Made by a program: the position numbers and the translations under genes. The notes under the pieces are model-generated. The model did not search any database and was not told the origin of the DNA. It saw nothing but the letters and a program-made list of their open reading frames with translations. From Pseudomonas fluorescens (GTDB taxonomy: Bacteria > Pseudomonadota > Gammaproteobacteria > Pseudomonadales > Pseudomonadaceae): 64,000 bases of DNA. The DNA lies in the NCBI RefSeq assembly GCF_902497775.2, contig NZ_OZ024668.1:4448326-4512325 (forward strand), in the 5' to 3' direction. How positions within the stretch are numbered: position 1 is the stretch's first letter; each line of letters opens with the position of its first letter. Of the stretch, positions 34,216 to 45,389 are shown piece by piece.

Positions 34216-36414
34216 CTAGCGTGCTTGCGCCTGGCGCAACTGGCTGAGCACCGAGTCCAGGGCCCGGTCGAACAACAGGGTGTCGTCCAGCTGGCGCACA
34301 TGCCCGCGGCGCAAGGCCACGGCCAGCGCCATGCGCGACCATTCGCGGACCTTGAGGCCGGTGCGGTTGACGAAGATGAAGCGGTCGGTGCTGTCAATCT
34401 GGGCGATCAGCTTGCAGCGCTGCACTTCGTCTTCATCGAGCAACTCCACCCAGGCGCCGATGCGCAGGCGCTCGACCTGCAGCAATGCCGGGTCGTCATC
34501 GGCCAGGCGCACCTGGGGCGCTTGCGGCTCGCCGGCCTCGGGCGCGCGCAGGACGATTTCATCGAGCACCAGCACCCGCTCGCAGGCGTCGTTGTCGACA
34601 ACCCGCCCGCCCACTACCGGCGTATCGAACATCTGCACATGCAGGGCTTCGAGCCGGGCAAAAAACTCGCTGGTAGCAAAGGGATCGAACGCAGCGCTGG
34701 CCAGGCCGTCGCGCAAGGCCTTGAGCAGGCCCGGCACCAGCTCCAGCAGGCGCAGGCGCGCCTGATCTTCGGTGTGTGGCTGCACGCTCCAGATCAACTC
34801 GTCCATGGTCTCCAGGGCTTCAAGCCACTGGCTGGAAGTGTCGCCATGCTTGAGGCAAGCCAGCAGCAAAACCTGGCTCCAGGCCTCTTCGAGCAGGCGC
34901 ACCACTAAGCGCGGCAACGAACGCCCCAGCAGGCGCCGGTTGAGCTCTTGCTGCACCCGCTGGCGCGCCAGGGCGGTGCGCGCGCGGCCTTCTTCGGCGT
35001 CGCGGGTGCGTTGCTCGAGCAGTTCGTTACGACGGCGCTCATCACTGCTGAAGGCGAGAAATTCGGCAAGCAGTTCGGAGAAAATCGCCGGGTCGTCGAC
35101 AAAGTCGCTAAGCAGGCGCTGAACGATTTTCTCCACCCGCAGATACAGGCTGTCGCGCTGGCAGTCATCGCTGGCGCCCCAGCCCATGGCCGCCGTGGCA
35201 ATCTCGTTGAGCAGGCGCCGGGCCGGGTGGCTGCTGCGGCTGAAAAAGCTCTTGTCGAGGACTGCGACCTTGAGCATCGGGATCTGCATGCGGCCGATCA
35301 GGGCGCGCAGCGAAGGCGGCAGGTTGCGGTCGGCGAGGATGAACTCGAAGAGCATGGCGATCAAGTTGATGACATCTTCGTCGCCCACCTCGATCTTGCG
35401 ATAGGTACCGCTTTTGACGCTGACCCGGGTCAGCAGTTGTTCAAGCTGCTGGTGCAGGTCGAAGTCGTCGGTCTCAGGCGTCGGCGGCACGTAGTGCTGC
35501 AGGTGCGAGAGCAGGCGCAACAGGTCGCGGGTGCTGATCGCCTGCACCTGCTCGCACGCCTCCAGGCGCGGGGCTACACGCCCACGCACTGGCGATAGCA
35601 GGGCCTGCAACGCGGTAAATACCGCCTGGCCGTTGGCATCCAGCGGGTCATTGGGCGCTTCGTTGTCGGCGGCGCTGGCCCCAGCCTCGCGTTCAGCCTG
35701 CGGCCGGTCCTGGGCGCGGCGCCGCGGCACGGCCTTGAGTTCGGGCAGCACGCCGGTGGCAATCAGCAGCTGGTTGGCTTCGCCGTACAACTGGTCGGCA
35801 TCGTGCAGCACGTAGCGCTCGAACAGCTTGAGAATGATCAGCTTGACCTTGATCCCCACGCCCAGGCTGCGCCCGGCACGCAAAAAGTAATCGCAGAGCA
35901 TCGCCGGGCCCAACGGGTTGCGCGGATCGTCCAGGGCCTGGCCTACCAAGGCGCTGAAACGCAGGGTCAACTGATTGAGGGCAATGCCGTCGCGGGCCAG
36001 CACCCGCGCGACCATGGCATCCAGCGCCACGGTGCGTTCCAGTTCATCATTGACCACCAGCGCCAGGCGATCGTAGGCATAGCTGCGCAGGGCCGGCAAG
36101 GCATCGGCCTGACCGATCTGCACGAAGGCTTCATAGAAGTGGTCAAGATAGCCACGCTCGATGTTCTTGCGCTTGAGGCGCAGGTCACGCATGGCTTCGA
36201 AAAGGATGTTCTGTTCAACGTTGTTGGCGGCCTTGTCGGCCATCTCGAACAGGGTGTCGTCGGCATTGTCGAACAACGCCTGCAGGCCTTGGCGCAGTTG
36301 TAGCGCGGCCTTGTCACGTACCTGCAGAAGCACCACCGGCAGACGAGCGAGGGGCACATTGTGCGCCTGATCGGTGATGGCCTTGATCGGCACCACCTTC
36401 CCGTCGTTGTGCAT
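34216..36414 (-). CDS. DUF1631 family protein
   Basis: This 732-residue cytoplasmic protein of the DUF1631 family starts MHNDGKVVPIKAITDQAHNVPLARLPVVLLQVRDKAALQLRQGL. It is largely helical and has a C-terminal part (from about residue 620) resembling a beta-rich, PilZ-like fold (GAWVELLDEDEVQRCKLIAQID...FVNRTGLKVREWS). The function is unknown. An AGGAG ribosome site lies 7 bp before the ATG. The order DUF1631-ampD-ampE beside nadC is conserved in Pseudomonas. Confidence 0.85.
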   Translation of the reverse strand: MHNDGKVVPIKAITDQAHNVPLARLPVVLLQVRDKAALQLRQGLQALFDNADDTLFEMADKAANNVEQNILFEAMRDLRLKRKNIERGYLDHFYEAFVQIGQADALPALRSYAYDRLALVVNDELERTVALDAMVARVLARDGIALNQLTLRFSALVGQALDDPRNPLGPAMLCDYFLRAGRSLGVGIKVKLIILKLFERYVLHDADQLYGEANQLLIATGVLPELKAVPRRRAQDRPQAEREAGASAADNEAPNDPLDANGQAVFTALQALLSPVRGRVAPRLEACEQVQAISTRDLLRLLSHLQHYVPPTPETDDFDLHQQLEQLLTRVSVKSGTYRKIEVGDEDVINLIAMLFEFILADRNLPPSLRALIGRMQIPMLKVAVLDKSFFSRSSHPARRLLNEIATAAMGWGASDDCQRDSLYLRVEKIVQRLLSDFVDDPAIFSELLAEFLAFSSDERRRNELLEQRTRDAEEGRARTALARQRVQQELNRRLLGRSLPRLVVRLLEEAWSQVLLLACLKHGDTSSQWLEALETMDELIWSVQPHTEDQARLRLLELVPGLLKALRDGLASAAFDPFATSEFFARLEALHVQMFDTPVVGGRVVDNDACERVLVLDEIVLRAPEAGEPQAPQVRLADDDPALLQVERLRIGAWVELLDEDEVQRCKLIAQIDSTDRFIFVNRTGLKVREWSRMALAVALRRGHVRQLDDTLLFDRALDSVLSQLRQAQAR

Positions 36415-36669
36415 CCTGGTCTCCTTGCAGGTTCGGTTTTGAGCTCTTTAAAAGGGTCGTCAAAGCTATGACGCCAAATACAAGGCGCATTATCGAGTAA
36501 AAACACTTCAGTCGCCAGTGCGCACATGCCGCTGCTGATAGACCGACGCCTGGGCGAAAAGCTCATTCGGTCTGACCAAAGGTCAAGCTTTGGCCGCCAC
36601 TGCAGTGTTTGCTGCAAGCGCGGGCTGCCCTGCCCTATAATCGCCGGCACTTAGCTTGTGGAGCCCGCC

Positions 36670-37518
36670 ATGCCGAATTTACGCCTCGCCGACCTGACCG
36701 CCGAAATCGAAGCCAACGTGCGCCGTGCGTTGCTCGAAGACATCGGCAGCGGCGACATCACCGCCCAGTTGATCCCGGCCGAGCGCCTGGCCAAGGCCAC
36801 CATCATTACCCGCGATGACTGCGTGATTGCCGGCACGGCCTGGGTCGACGCGGTGTTCCGCCAGCTCGACCCACGGGTGGCGGTGCATTGGCAGGTCAAG
36901 GATGGCGACCGCGCCAGCGCCAACCAGGCGCTGTTCCACCTTGAAGGCCCGGCCCGCTCACTGCTCAGCGGCGAGCGCTCGGCACTGAACTTCCTGCAGA
37001 TGCTGTCGGGCGTCGCTACCCACGCGCAGTTCCTTGCCGACAAGGTTGCCGACACCCAGGTCAAGCTGCTCGACACCCGCAAGACCCTGCCCGGCCTGCG
37101 CCTGGCGCAGAAGTACGCGGTGACCTGCGGCGGCTGCCACAACCACCGCATCGGCCTGTACGACGCCTTTCTGATCAAGGAAAACCATATCGCCGCCAGC
37201 GGTGGCATCGCCGAGGCGATCACCGCAGCCCACCGCATTGCCCCGGGCAAGCCGGTGGAGATCGAAGTCGAGAGCTTGAGTGAGCTCAAAGAAGCGCTGG
37301 CTGCGGGCGCCGACATCATCATGCTCGATGAACTGAGCCTGGATGACATGCGCGAAGCGGTGCGCCTGAATGCCGGCAAGGCCAAGCTTGAAGCCAGTGG
37401 CGGCGTGACTGAAAGCACCCTGCGGGTGATCGCCGAGACAGGTGTGGACTACATCTCGATCGGGGCGATGACCAAGGATGTGAAGGCGGTGGACCTGTCC
37501 ATGCGCCTAAGCCTCTGA
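36670..37518 (+). CDS. nadC: Quinolinate phosphoribosyltransferase
   Basis: NadC (282 aa) converts quinolinate and PRPP to nicotinate mononucleotide in NAD synthesis. The family motifs [19 protein letters not shown] and [21 protein letters not shown] are present, with the later [27 protein letters not shown]. The ATG at 36670 was chosen; a GTG 12 bp upstream is possible. The gene is divergent from the DUF1631 gene across 255 bp that hold its promoter and show no other features. Confidence 0.97.
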   Translation: MPNLRLADLTAEIEANVRRALLEDIGSGDITAQLIPAERLAKATIITRDDCVIAGTAWVDAVFRQLDPRVAVHWQVKDGDRASANQALFHLEGPARSLLSGERSALNFLQMLSGVATHAQFLADKVADTQVKLLDTRKTLPGLRLAQKYAVTCGGCHNHRIGLYDAFLIKENHIAASGGIAEAITAAHRIAPGKPVEIEVESLSELKEALAAGADIIMLDELSLDDMREAVRLNAGKAKLEASGGVTESTLRVIAETGVDYISIGAMTKDVKAVDLSMRLSL

Positions 37519-37534
37519 GGCAGATTGCAGACAC

Positions 37535-37565
37535 AAAAAAACCGGCCATCAGGCCGGTTTTTTTT
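37535..37565. terminator. Bidirectional terminator between nadC and trxB
   Basis: The stem AAACCGGCC/GGCCGGTTT (37539-37547 with 37552-37560) has an ATCA loop, an A-run on the left and a T-run on the right. It serves nadC (plus) and, on the other strand, trxB (minus). Confidence 0.9.
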
Positions 37566-37593
37566 GGATCAGAACAGGGCTGCTGCGCAGCCC

Positions 37594-38580
<987 letters not shown>

Positions 38581-38624
38581 TCACTGGCCAGCATCGTTTC
38601 GCCGGGATCGCCGGCTGGAATAAA

Positions 38625-38672
38625 AAAGAACCTGCGAAGCACTTGGGGAAGGCTTTTGGCCGCAGGTCCTGA
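38625..38672 (-). terminator. Probable terminator of the peroxiredoxin gene
   Basis: On the minus strand ACCTGCG and CGCAGGT flank a long loop and are followed by TCTTTTTT, about 20-65 bp past the stop. The long loop makes it moderate evidence. Confidence 0.5.
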
Positions 38673-38691
38673 AAAGCGTTAAAGGGCAGCC

Positions 38692-39291
38692 TTACAGGCT
38701 GGCGGCGTTCTCGGCCAGGTAGTCGGCAACGCCCTTGGCGTCAGCCTTCATGCCTTTCTGGCCTTTGCGCCAGCCGGCCGGGCAGACTTCACCGTGCTGT
38801 TCGGTGAACTGCAGGGCTTCGACCAGGCGGATCATCTCGTCGACTTCACGGCCCAGCGGCAGGTTGTTGACCACCTGGTGCTGGACAACGCCTTGCTGGT
38901 CGATCAGGAACGAGGCACGCAGGGCCACGCCGTCATCGTGCTCGATGCCATAGGCACGGGTGATCTCGTGCTTGACGTCGGCGACCATGGTGAACTCCAC
39001 CGCACCGATCCCGCCCTTCTCGACCGGGGTGCTGCGCCAGGCATGGTGGGTGAATTGCGAGTCGATGGAAACACCGACCACTTCCACACCCAGCTCGCGG
39101 AACTTGTCCATGCGGTTGTTGTGGGCAATGATTTCCGACGGGCAGACAAAGGTGAAGTCCAGCGGCCAGAAGAACAGCACGACGTATTTGCCGCGCAGGG
39201 AAGAAAGCTTGAAGCTGTCGACGATCGAACCGTCGCCCAACACTGCCGCCGCATCGAAATCAGGGGCTTGCTTGTTGACCAGAATGCTCAT
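38692..39291 (-). CDS. 2-Cys peroxiredoxin (AhpC/TSA family)
   Basis: This 199-residue thioredoxin-fold peroxidase is of the typical 2-Cys group. The peroxidatic Cys50 lies in FTFVCPSE and the resolving Cys170 in GEVCPAGW. The C-terminal KADAKGVADYLAENAASL tail is typical of the AhpC/Prx1 group. It lies upstream of trxB on the same strand, suggesting a functional thioredoxin/peroxiredoxin pair. OxyR control is common in the family, but no clear OxyR site was seen. Confidence 0.92.
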   Translation of the reverse strand: MSILVNKQAPDFDAAAVLGDGSIVDSFKLSSLRGKYVVLFFWPLDFTFVCPSEIIAHNNRMDKFRELGVEVVGVSIDSQFTHHAWRSTPVEKGGIGAVEFTMVADVKHEITRAYGIEHDDGVALRASFLIDQQGVVQHQVVNNLPLGREVDEMIRLVEALQFTEQHGEVCPAGWRKGQKGMKADAKGVADYLAENAASL

Positions 39292-39361
39292 GGAAACTCC
39301 TTGAAAGTCAGAATTCGAAGGCGTTGAAAAGATGTGCGCACTTTAGCGAGGTGGCAGAGAT

Positions 39362-39377
39362 TAAGGAAATATCCTTA
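39362..39377. promoter_or_regulatory. Dyad in the peroxiredoxin promoter region
   Basis: TAAGGA-N4-TCCTTA lies 71 bp upstream of the peroxiredoxin start, in the divergent gap with cysZ. It is a candidate regulator site; no protein is assigned. Confidence 0.4.
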
Positions 39378-39562
39378 GACAATCCACCTTATAGGCCGGC
39401 TCTATTCATCAATAAAAGCACGCGCGGTTTATCTATGAAGCCCGGTTGCAGATGCTGCCGAGGTTTTGTTACAGCCCGTTTCTCGCTCTGCACCGCGCTT
39501 TCGCCCGGCGCGCAAACTCGGTAAGGTCAGCGCGTTTGCCCTTACCCGGAGCCTTCCCTTAT

Positions 39563-40291
39563 ATGCAAGCCCCTGTCCTCTCTGGCCCACAGTACCTGCG
39601 TGAAGGGCTGAAACTGGTCCTGAGTCCGAGCCTGCGCCTGTTCGTGTTGCTGCCGCTGGCGGTCAACCTGCTGCTGTTCGTCGGCCTGATCTACTTTGCC
39701 GGCCACCAGTTCAGCCTCTGGGTCGACTCGCTGATGCCCAGCCTGCCGAGCTGGCTGAACTTTCTCAACTACGTGCTATGGCCGCTGTTCGTGGTGCTGG
39801 TGGGGCTGATGGTGTTCTTCACCTTCACCATGCTGGCCAACATCATCGCGGCGCCGTTCAATGGCTTCCTGGCGGAAAAGGTCGAAGTGGTGGTACGCGG
39901 CACCGATGATTTCCCCGCCTTCAGCTGGGCCGAACTCACCGCCATGGTGCCACGCACCCTGGGCCGCGAGGCGCGCAAGCTGGGCTACTTCCTGCCGCGG
40001 GCGATCGGCCTGTTCATTCTTTCGCTGATCCCGGTGGTGAACATCATCGCCGCACCGCTGTGGCTGCTGTTCGGTATCTGGATGATGGCCATCCAGTACA
40101 TCGACTACCCAGCAGACAACCACAAGTTGAGCTGGCAGGACATGCTCGCCTGGCTGCGCGAAAAGCGCTGGCAGAGCCTGGGTTTTGGCGGCTCGGTGTA
40201 CCTGGTGTTGCTGGTGCCCTTCCTCAACATCCTGATGATGCCGGCGGCGGTGGCCGGTGCCACGCTGTTCTGGGTGCGCGAACGCACCTGA
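39563..40291 (+). CDS. cysZ: Sulfate transporter CysZ
   Basis: CysZ is an inner-membrane sulfate importer of the DUF540 family (242 aa). It shows hydrophobic helices at about 25-50 and 65-95, and the conserved [21 protein letters not shown] and [22 protein letters not shown] blocks. The start [19 protein letters not shown] at 39563 is the family N-terminus; a longer frame is unsupported. Confidence 0.93.
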   Translation: MQAPVLSGPQYLREGLKLVLSPSLRLFVLLPLAVNLLLFVGLIYFAGHQFSLWVDSLMPSLPSWLNFLNYVLWPLFVVLVGLMVFFTFTMLANIIAAPFNGFLAEKVEVVVRGTDDFPAFSWAELTAMVPRTLGREARKLGYFLPRAIGLFILSLIPVVNIIAAPLWLLFGIWMMAIQYIDYPADNHKLSWQDMLAWLREKRWQSLGFGGSVYLVLLVPFLNILMMPAAVAGATLFWVRERT

Positions 40292-40330
40292 GGTATTGCC
40301 GCGTAGCCGCCCGGCTATGCGGCATCTCCA

Positions 40331-41647
40331 TCAGTTCGACAGCTGGTTGGAGAACTGCCCCACCGCATTCACCACCTTCTGCGCACCGTCCTGAATCTCG
40401 ACGATTACCGTACCGGTCTGCCCGGCCAGTGACAGGCCCTGTTCGGCCTGGCGCTTGCTGCTGTCGATGATGTCCACCGCCGCCTTGGCCAGCTGTTCGT
40501 TCTGCTGCACCACCCGGGCGATTTCCTCGGTGGCGGTACTGGTGCGCGAGGCCAGTTGCCGAACCTCGTCGGCCACCACGGCGAAGCCCCGGCCTTGCTC
40601 GCCGGCACGCGCAGCCTCGATGGCGGCGTTAAGGGCCAGCAGGTTGGTCTGCCCGGCGATGTCACTGATGGTCTTGATGATCGAGCCAATCACCTGCGAC
40701 TGCTTGTCCAGTGCCTCGATGCCTTCGGCGGCTTCCTGCATGTAGGTTTCCAGGCCGCGCATCACGTCCACGGTCTGGGTCACTACCTCGGTGGCCTTGC
40801 GCGCACAGGCGTCGGTTTCCAGCGAGGTGGTGTAGGCGATGTCCGCAGCCTGGGCGACGGCCGCTTCCTGATTGACCTGATCGGTAATCACCGTGGCGAA
40901 CTTGACCACTTTGTAGAGCACGTCATGGGCGTCGATGATTGGGTTGTAGGACGCCTCCAGCCACACCACACGCCCGTGGGCATCGATACGTTTGAAGCGT
41001 TCGGCGACGAATTCACCGCGGCGCAGCTTGTCCCAGAAGGCCTGGTAGCCCACCGAGTTGTAATCCTCCGGCTCGCAGAACAAGCGGTGATGCTTGCCCA
41101 CGACCTGGTCGAGCTTGTAGCCCATGGTCTGCAGGAATCGGTCGTTGGCGGTCAGCACTTCACCGTTGAGGTTGAATTCAATCACCGCCGTGGAGCGCAT
41201 CAGCGCCTTGATCAGGCTCTCGTGCTCGCGAGAGGTTTCGATGGTGCGGGTCAGGTCGCTGGAGTGCAGCGAGAAGTACTTGATCCGCCCTTCATTGTTT
41301 TTTACCGGCTGCAGGATGGAGCGCAGCCAGGCTTCGTCGCCATTGCCACGCAGCAGACGGAAGGCACCATTAAGATGCTCGCCACGGGTGATGGCGTGCT
41401 TCATGCGCTGGTAAAAGTCGAGCTGCTTGACGTGGGGAGGGACGATTTCCTCGATGTTGCGGCCAATCAGCTGATGGCTGCTGTAAAGCATCTCTTTTTC
41501 AAAGTTGCCGTTGACCGATTCGATTCGCCCCTGCGGGTCGAGCTGCAGCACCAGCATCTCGCTGTCGAGGCTGCTCTTTACCTGCTCCACCAATTGCAGT
41601 TCTTCACGCAGCCGGAGGATTTCTTGCTTGAGTTTGCTGTTGAACAT
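40331..41647 (-). CDS. Soluble PAS-PAS methyl-accepting receptor (BdlA-like)
   Basis: This 438-residue cytoplasmic receptor has no membrane segment. Two PAS domains (about residues 25-140 and 145-265) are followed by a short MCP signalling region with [32 protein letters not shown]. The layout and length match BdlA of P. aeruginosa, which links redox or ligand sensing to biofilm dispersion and c-di-GMP. An Aer-like energy-taxis role is the alternative. The [17 protein letters not shown]-terminus forms a short coiled coil. Confidence 0.9.
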   Translation of the reverse strand: MFNSKLKQEILRLREELQLVEQVKSSLDSEMLVLQLDPQGRIESVNGNFEKEMLYSSHQLIGRNIEEIVPPHVKQLDFYQRMKHAITRGEHLNGAFRLLRGNGDEAWLRSILQPVKNNEGRIKYFSLHSSDLTRTIETSREHESLIKALMRSTAVIEFNLNGEVLTANDRFLQTMGYKLDQVVGKHHRLFCEPEDYNSVGYQAFWDKLRRGEFVAERFKRIDAHGRVVWLEASYNPIIDAHDVLYKVVKFATVITDQVNQEAAVAQAADIAYTTSLETDACARKATEVVTQTVDVMRGLETYMQEAAEGIEALDKQSQVIGSIIKTISDIAGQTNLLALNAAIEAARAGEQGRGFAVVADEVRQLASRTSTATEEIARVVQQNEQLAKAAVDIIDSSKRQAEQGLSLAGQTGTVIVEIQDGAQKVVNAVGQFSNQLSN

Positions 41648-41824
41648 GACGCTCTCCCGGAGCGAAATCAGTCATTCGAATGCTTCTGCATCGGCTGATC
41701 AGCAGACAATCTTGAGTCGCGTGCTGGGAAATATTTGAGTGCGGCAAAACGCCGATAATCAGGCGTCATTGATCTGTCATTTAGCGGTCACAGAGTGGCA
41801 ATCCGGGCGGTCGACACTGGCTTC

Positions 41825-43042
41825 ATGAGCACACTGCCCCTGCATGTCACCCTGATCAGCGAAACCTTCCCACCGGAGATCAACGGCGTGGCCAATACCC
41901 TTGGCCGCCTCAGCGATGGCTTGCGTTCGCGCGGCCATCGGGTCGACCTGGTACGTCCCCGGCAAGCGGCTGAACAGCCCTCGGCCAGCGACGAAAACCT
42001 GCTGCTGTGCCGAGGCTGGCCGTTGCCGGGGTATCCGGGCTTGCAGTGGGGCCAGGTGTCGATGCACAAGTTGCTGCGCCGTTGGCGCCGGCAGCGGCCC
42101 GACGTGCTGTACATCGCCACCGAAGGCCCGCTGGGCCTGAGCGCCCTGCGTGCCGCGCGGCGCCTGGGGATCGCCGTGGTCAGCGGTTTTCACACCAATT
42201 TCCAGCAGTACTCCAGCGAGTACGGCCTGGGTCTGCTGGCACGCCTGCTGACCCACTACCTGCGCTGGTTCCACCGGCGCACCCACACCACCCTGGTGCC
42301 CAGCCTCAGCCAACGCCTGGAGCTGGAACGGCGCGGTTTCGACAACCTCAGTCTGATGGCCCGGGGGGTCGACAGCCAGCTGTTCACCCCGGCAAGGCGC
42401 AGTCAGGCCTTGCGTGAGCAATGGGGCCTGGGTGCTGAGGATATCGCCTTGCTGCATGTCGGGCGCCTGGCCGCAGAGAAGAACCTCGGTTTGCTGCAAC
42501 ACTGTCTGGACGCCCTGCAACAACACTACCCACAGCGGCGTATCAGGCTGATCGTGGTGGGTGACGGACCGCAGCGCAGCGCGCTCGAACAACGCCTGCC
42601 TGGCGCCGTATTCTGCGGCGCTCAGCGCGGCGAACGCCTGGCCGAGCACTATGCCTCGGGGGATATTTTTCTGTTTCCAAGCCTCACCGAAACCTTCGGC
42701 AACGTGGTGCTCGAAGCCCTGGCCTCAGGCCTGGGTGTGGTCGCCTACGATGAAGCCGCCGCAGCCCAGCACATCCGCCACGGTCACAGCGGTGCGCTGG
42801 CGATGCCGGGGGATGCGGCGGCGTTCATCGATGCTGCCTGCTGGTTGCTGGAAGAGCCGGAAACCCTGCGCCGGGTGCGCCTCAATGCCCGCCAACACGC
42901 CAGCCGCCAGGGCTGGCCGGCGATTGTCGAGCAGTTCGAAGCGCACCTGCAGGCAGCCTGTCGCCAGGGCCCGGGCAGCGTTGCGCGCCCAGCCCGGGCA
43001 ACACTTGCGATCAAACCAGGGTCGTCAACGCCTCGCGGCTGA
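41825..43042 (+). CDS. Glycosyltransferase family 4 (MgtA-like)
   Basis: This 405-residue GT-B glycosyltransferase starts MSTLPLHVTLISETFPPEINGVANTLGRL, the typical GT4 N-terminus. The C-terminal donor domain has LLHVGRLAAEKNLGLL and the EX7E-type block FLFPSLTETFGNVVLEALASGLGVVAYD. It resembles MgtA-type hexosyl or mannosyl transferases of lipids. The donor and acceptor sugars are not identifiable. The final 32 bp overlap the opposing oxidoreductase gene. Confidence 0.85.
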   Translation: MSTLPLHVTLISETFPPEINGVANTLGRLSDGLRSRGHRVDLVRPRQAAEQPSASDENLLLCRGWPLPGYPGLQWGQVSMHKLLRRWRRQRPDVLYIATEGPLGLSALRAARRLGIAVVSGFHTNFQQYSSEYGLGLLARLLTHYLRWFHRRTHTTLVPSLSQRLELERRGFDNLSLMARGVDSQLFTPARRSQALREQWGLGAEDIALLHVGRLAAEKNLGLLQHCLDALQQHYPQRRIRLIVVGDGPQRSALEQRLPGAVFCGAQRGERLAEHYASGDIFLFPSLTETFGNVVLEALASGLGVVAYDEAAAAQHIRHGHSGALAMPGDAAAFIDAACWLLEEPETLRRVRLNARQHASRQGWPAIVEQFEAHLQAACRQGPGSVARPARATLAIKPGSSTPRG

Positions 43043-44114
43043 ACGGCAGGATGTCCTGTTCACGGCCGTCGCGCACCTTGGCAGCCCATTCAGGGTCGAC
43101 CAGCAGCGCCCGGCCGACCGCCACCAGATCGAACTCGTCATTGTTCAGACGCTTGAGCAGGTTCTCAAGGCTGGCCGGCTGCGCCACCTTGTCGGTTGCC
43201 ACCATGAACTGCAGAAACTCGCCATCCAGGCCGACACTGCCGACGGTGATGGTTGGTTTGCCGGTGAGCTGACGGGTCCAGCCGGCCAGGTTGAGGTCCG
43301 AGCCTTCGAACTCCGGCTCCCAGAAGCGCCGGGTCGAGCAATGGAAGATATCCACACCGGCATCCACCAGTGGCTGCAGGAACGCACCGAGGGCGTCGGC
43401 GCTGTGCACCAGGCGTGCGCTGTAGTCCTGCTGCTTCCACTGCGAGAAGCGAAAAATGATCGGGAAGTCCGGCCCCACCGCTGCGCGCACCGCCTGGATC
43501 AGTTCGATGGCAAAACGCGAACGGCCTGCCAGATCGCCGCCGTACTCGTCCGTGCGCTGATTGCTGGCCTCCCAGAAGAACTGGTCGATCAGGTAGCCAT
43601 GGGCGCCGTGGATCTCGACGCCATCCATGCCAATGGCCTGGGCATCACGAGCGGCCTGGGCGAAAGCCTCGATCACTTCGCGAATATCCGCCTGACTCAT
43701 GCCGTGCACCACGACCTGGCCGTCCTTGAGCTTCTCGCTCGGGCCATGGCCCGGCACGCTGGCATCCGGCTCGGTGCCCAGGCGGCGCACACTGCCCACG
43801 TGCCAGAGCTGCGGCACGATGCGCCCGCCTTCGGCGTGAACGGCGTCGACGACGTTCTTCCAGCCGGCCAGAGCGTCTTCACCGTAAAAGCGTGGCACGT
43901 TCGGATAGCCGTTAGCGGCTTTGTGTCCGACGGTGGTGCCTTCGCTGATGATCAGCCCAACGCCTGCGGCCGCGCGGCGGCGGTAGTACTCGACCACTTG
44001 AGCATGGGGTACGCCGCCAGGGCAGAAGGTGCGGGTCATCGGTGCCATAACCACACGGCTTGGCAGTTCAAGGGTGCCCAGTTGGAAGGGAATGAACAGT
44101 GCGGTGGCGGACAT
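43011..44114 (-). CDS. NADH:flavin oxidoreductase (old yellow enzyme family)
   Basis: This 367-residue FMN protein of the OYE group starts with SRVVMAPMTRTF and has HGAHGYLIDQFFWEASNQRTDEYGG, the hallmark with the catalytic region. These enzymes reduce activated alkenes or nitro compounds (xenobiotic reductase, 2,4-dienoyl-like). The exact subclass is not clear. A CCAGGAG site precedes the ATG. It converges on the glycosyltransferase gene. Confidence 0.88.
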   Translation of the reverse strand: MSATALFIPFQLGTLELPSRVVMAPMTRTFCPGGVPHAQVVEYYRRRAAAGVGLIISEGTTVGHKAANGYPNVPRFYGEDALAGWKNVVDAVHAEGGRIVPQLWHVGSVRRLGTEPDASVPGHGPSEKLKDGQVVVHGMSQADIREVIEAFAQAARDAQAIGMDGVEIHGAHGYLIDQFFWEASNQRTDEYGGDLAGRSRFAIELIQAVRAAVGPDFPIIFRFSQWKQQDYSARLVHSADALGAFLQPLVDAGVDIFHCSTRRFWEPEFEGSDLNLAGWTRQLTGKPTITVGSVGLDGEFLQFMVATDKVAQPASLENLLKRLNNDEFDLVAVGRALLVDPEWAAKVRDGREQDILPFSREALTTLV

Positions 44115-44201
44115 GCGGCGCTCCTGGAAATAGGGAATGCGCCTGAGAATAGGGTGAGCCGTTCGGGTGGCCCAGTACTATTGATCTGGGTGATTGAACA
44201 G

Positions 44202-44257
44202 CATCGCGAGGCCAGCCCGCTCCTACAGAAGTGTAGGAGCGGGCTGGCCCCGCGATG
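44202..44257. repeat. REPIN (two inverted REPs)
   Basis: Two REP-like arms (CATCGCG...CCAGCCCGCTCCTACA and TGTAGGAGCGGGCTGG...CGCGATG) face each other around a 4-bp loop, downstream of the glutathione peroxidase gene. Confidence 0.85.
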
Positions 44258-44264
44258 GGGCCGA

Positions 44265-44747
44265 TCAGGCCAAAGCCTTCTCGATCGCCTGCACCACCGT
44301 CGGATCATCCGGCGCGGTACGTGGCGAGAAGCGCGCCAGTACCCGGCCGTCCTTGCCGACCAGGAACTTCTCGAAGTTCCAGGTGATATCGCCGGGGAAC
44401 TCGGCGCCTTCGCCGGCCAACAAGCGGTACAACTGATGGCGGTCGTGGCCATTGACCTCCAGCTTGCTGCCCAACGGAAAGGTCACGCCGTAGTTCAGGC
44501 TGCAGAACTTCTGGATGTCTTCTTCAGAGCCCGGCTCCTGCCCGGCAAACTGGTTGCACGGCAGGCCCAGCACGCTGAAGCCTTTGCCTTTGTACTGCTG
44601 ATGGAGGTTTTCCAGCGCCGCGTACTGCGGGGTCAGGCCACACTTGGAGGCGACATTGACCACCAGCACCACCTGGCCCTTGAACGGCGCCAGAGGCAAC
44701 TCCTGGCCATCCAGCGCTGTCAACTTCAGGTCGTGAAATGCACTCAT
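44265..44747 (-). CDS. Glutathione peroxidase
   Basis: This 160-residue thioredoxin-fold peroxidase has the catalytic Cys36 in NVASKCGLTPQY, the GLPCNQFAGQEPG motif and the conserved WNFEKFLV, which together supply the Cys/Gln/Trp/Asn tetrad. It uses Cys rather than Sec. Bacterial members mostly use thioredoxin as reductant, so it may join trxB in peroxide defence. The start at 44747 was chosen at the family N-terminus. Confidence 0.93.
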   Translation of the reverse strand: MSAFHDLKLTALDGQELPLAPFKGQVVLVVNVASKCGLTPQYAALENLHQQYKGKGFSVLGLPCNQFAGQEPGSEEDIQKFCSLNYGVTFPLGSKLEVNGHDRHQLYRLLAGEGAEFPGDITWNFEKFLVGKDGRVLARFSPRTAPDDPTVVQAIEKALA

Positions 44748-44903
44748 GACGTACTCCCCTTTCCAGATCCCGGTTGCCGCTGCGGGCTGCAATCAGTAAA
44801 ACCAGCCCATTAAAAAGGCGCCCCTGCCAAGCCGTCTTCCCCTGCTGGAGTGCGACGGACTTGCCCGGGCGCCTTCGCGACTCTCTGAGCTTAGCGCAGA
44901 AAA

Positions 44904-45389
44904 TCAGTGGTGATGGCCACCTTCGCCATGGACATGGCCATGGGCTACTTCTTCTTCGCTGGCGTCACGCACATTGACGACCTTGACCTTGAAGTTCAGG
45001 CGCTGGCCAGCCAGTGGGTGGTTACCGTCAACGGTGACATCGTCGCCGTCCAGGTCGCGAATGGTGACGATCTGCATCTGGCCGTCCGGCGCCGAAGCGT
45101 GGAACTGCATGCCCACTTCCAGCTCGTCGACACCTTCGAACATGCTGCGGTTCAGGGTGCTGACCAGCTCGGCCAGGTATTCGCCGTAGGCGTCTTCCGG
45201 CTCAACGGCAACTTCCAGCTCGTCACCGGTGGTTTTGCCTTCCAGGGCTTTTTCCAGGCCCGGGATGATGTTGCCTGCGCCATGCAGGTAGACCAGCGGA
45301 GCGCCGCCGGCGGAGCTGTCGATGACCTCACCAGCGTCGTTGGTCAGGGTATAGTCGATGGAGACAGCCTTGTTGGCGGCGATCAGCAT
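44904..45389 (-). CDS. slyD: FKBP-type peptidyl-prolyl isomerase SlyD
   Basis: SlyD (161 aa) is an FKBP-fold prolyl isomerase with an insert-in-flap chaperone domain and a metal-binding tail. Visible features are YTLTNDAGEVIDSS at the start and PLVYLHGAGNIIPGLEKALEG in the FKBP domain. The IF domain follows, and the C-terminal tail HGHVHGEGGHHH is His-rich for nickel. The tail is shorter than in E. coli. It is likely involved in Ni delivery and folding. Confidence 0.95.
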   Translation of the reverse strand: MLIAANKAVSIDYTLTNDAGEVIDSSAGGAPLVYLHGAGNIIPGLEKALEGKTTGDELEVAVEPEDAYGEYLAELVSTLNRSMFEGVDELEVGMQFHASAPDGQMQIVTIRDLDGDDVTVDGNHPLAGQRLNFKVKVVNVRDASEEEVAHGHVHGEGGHHH

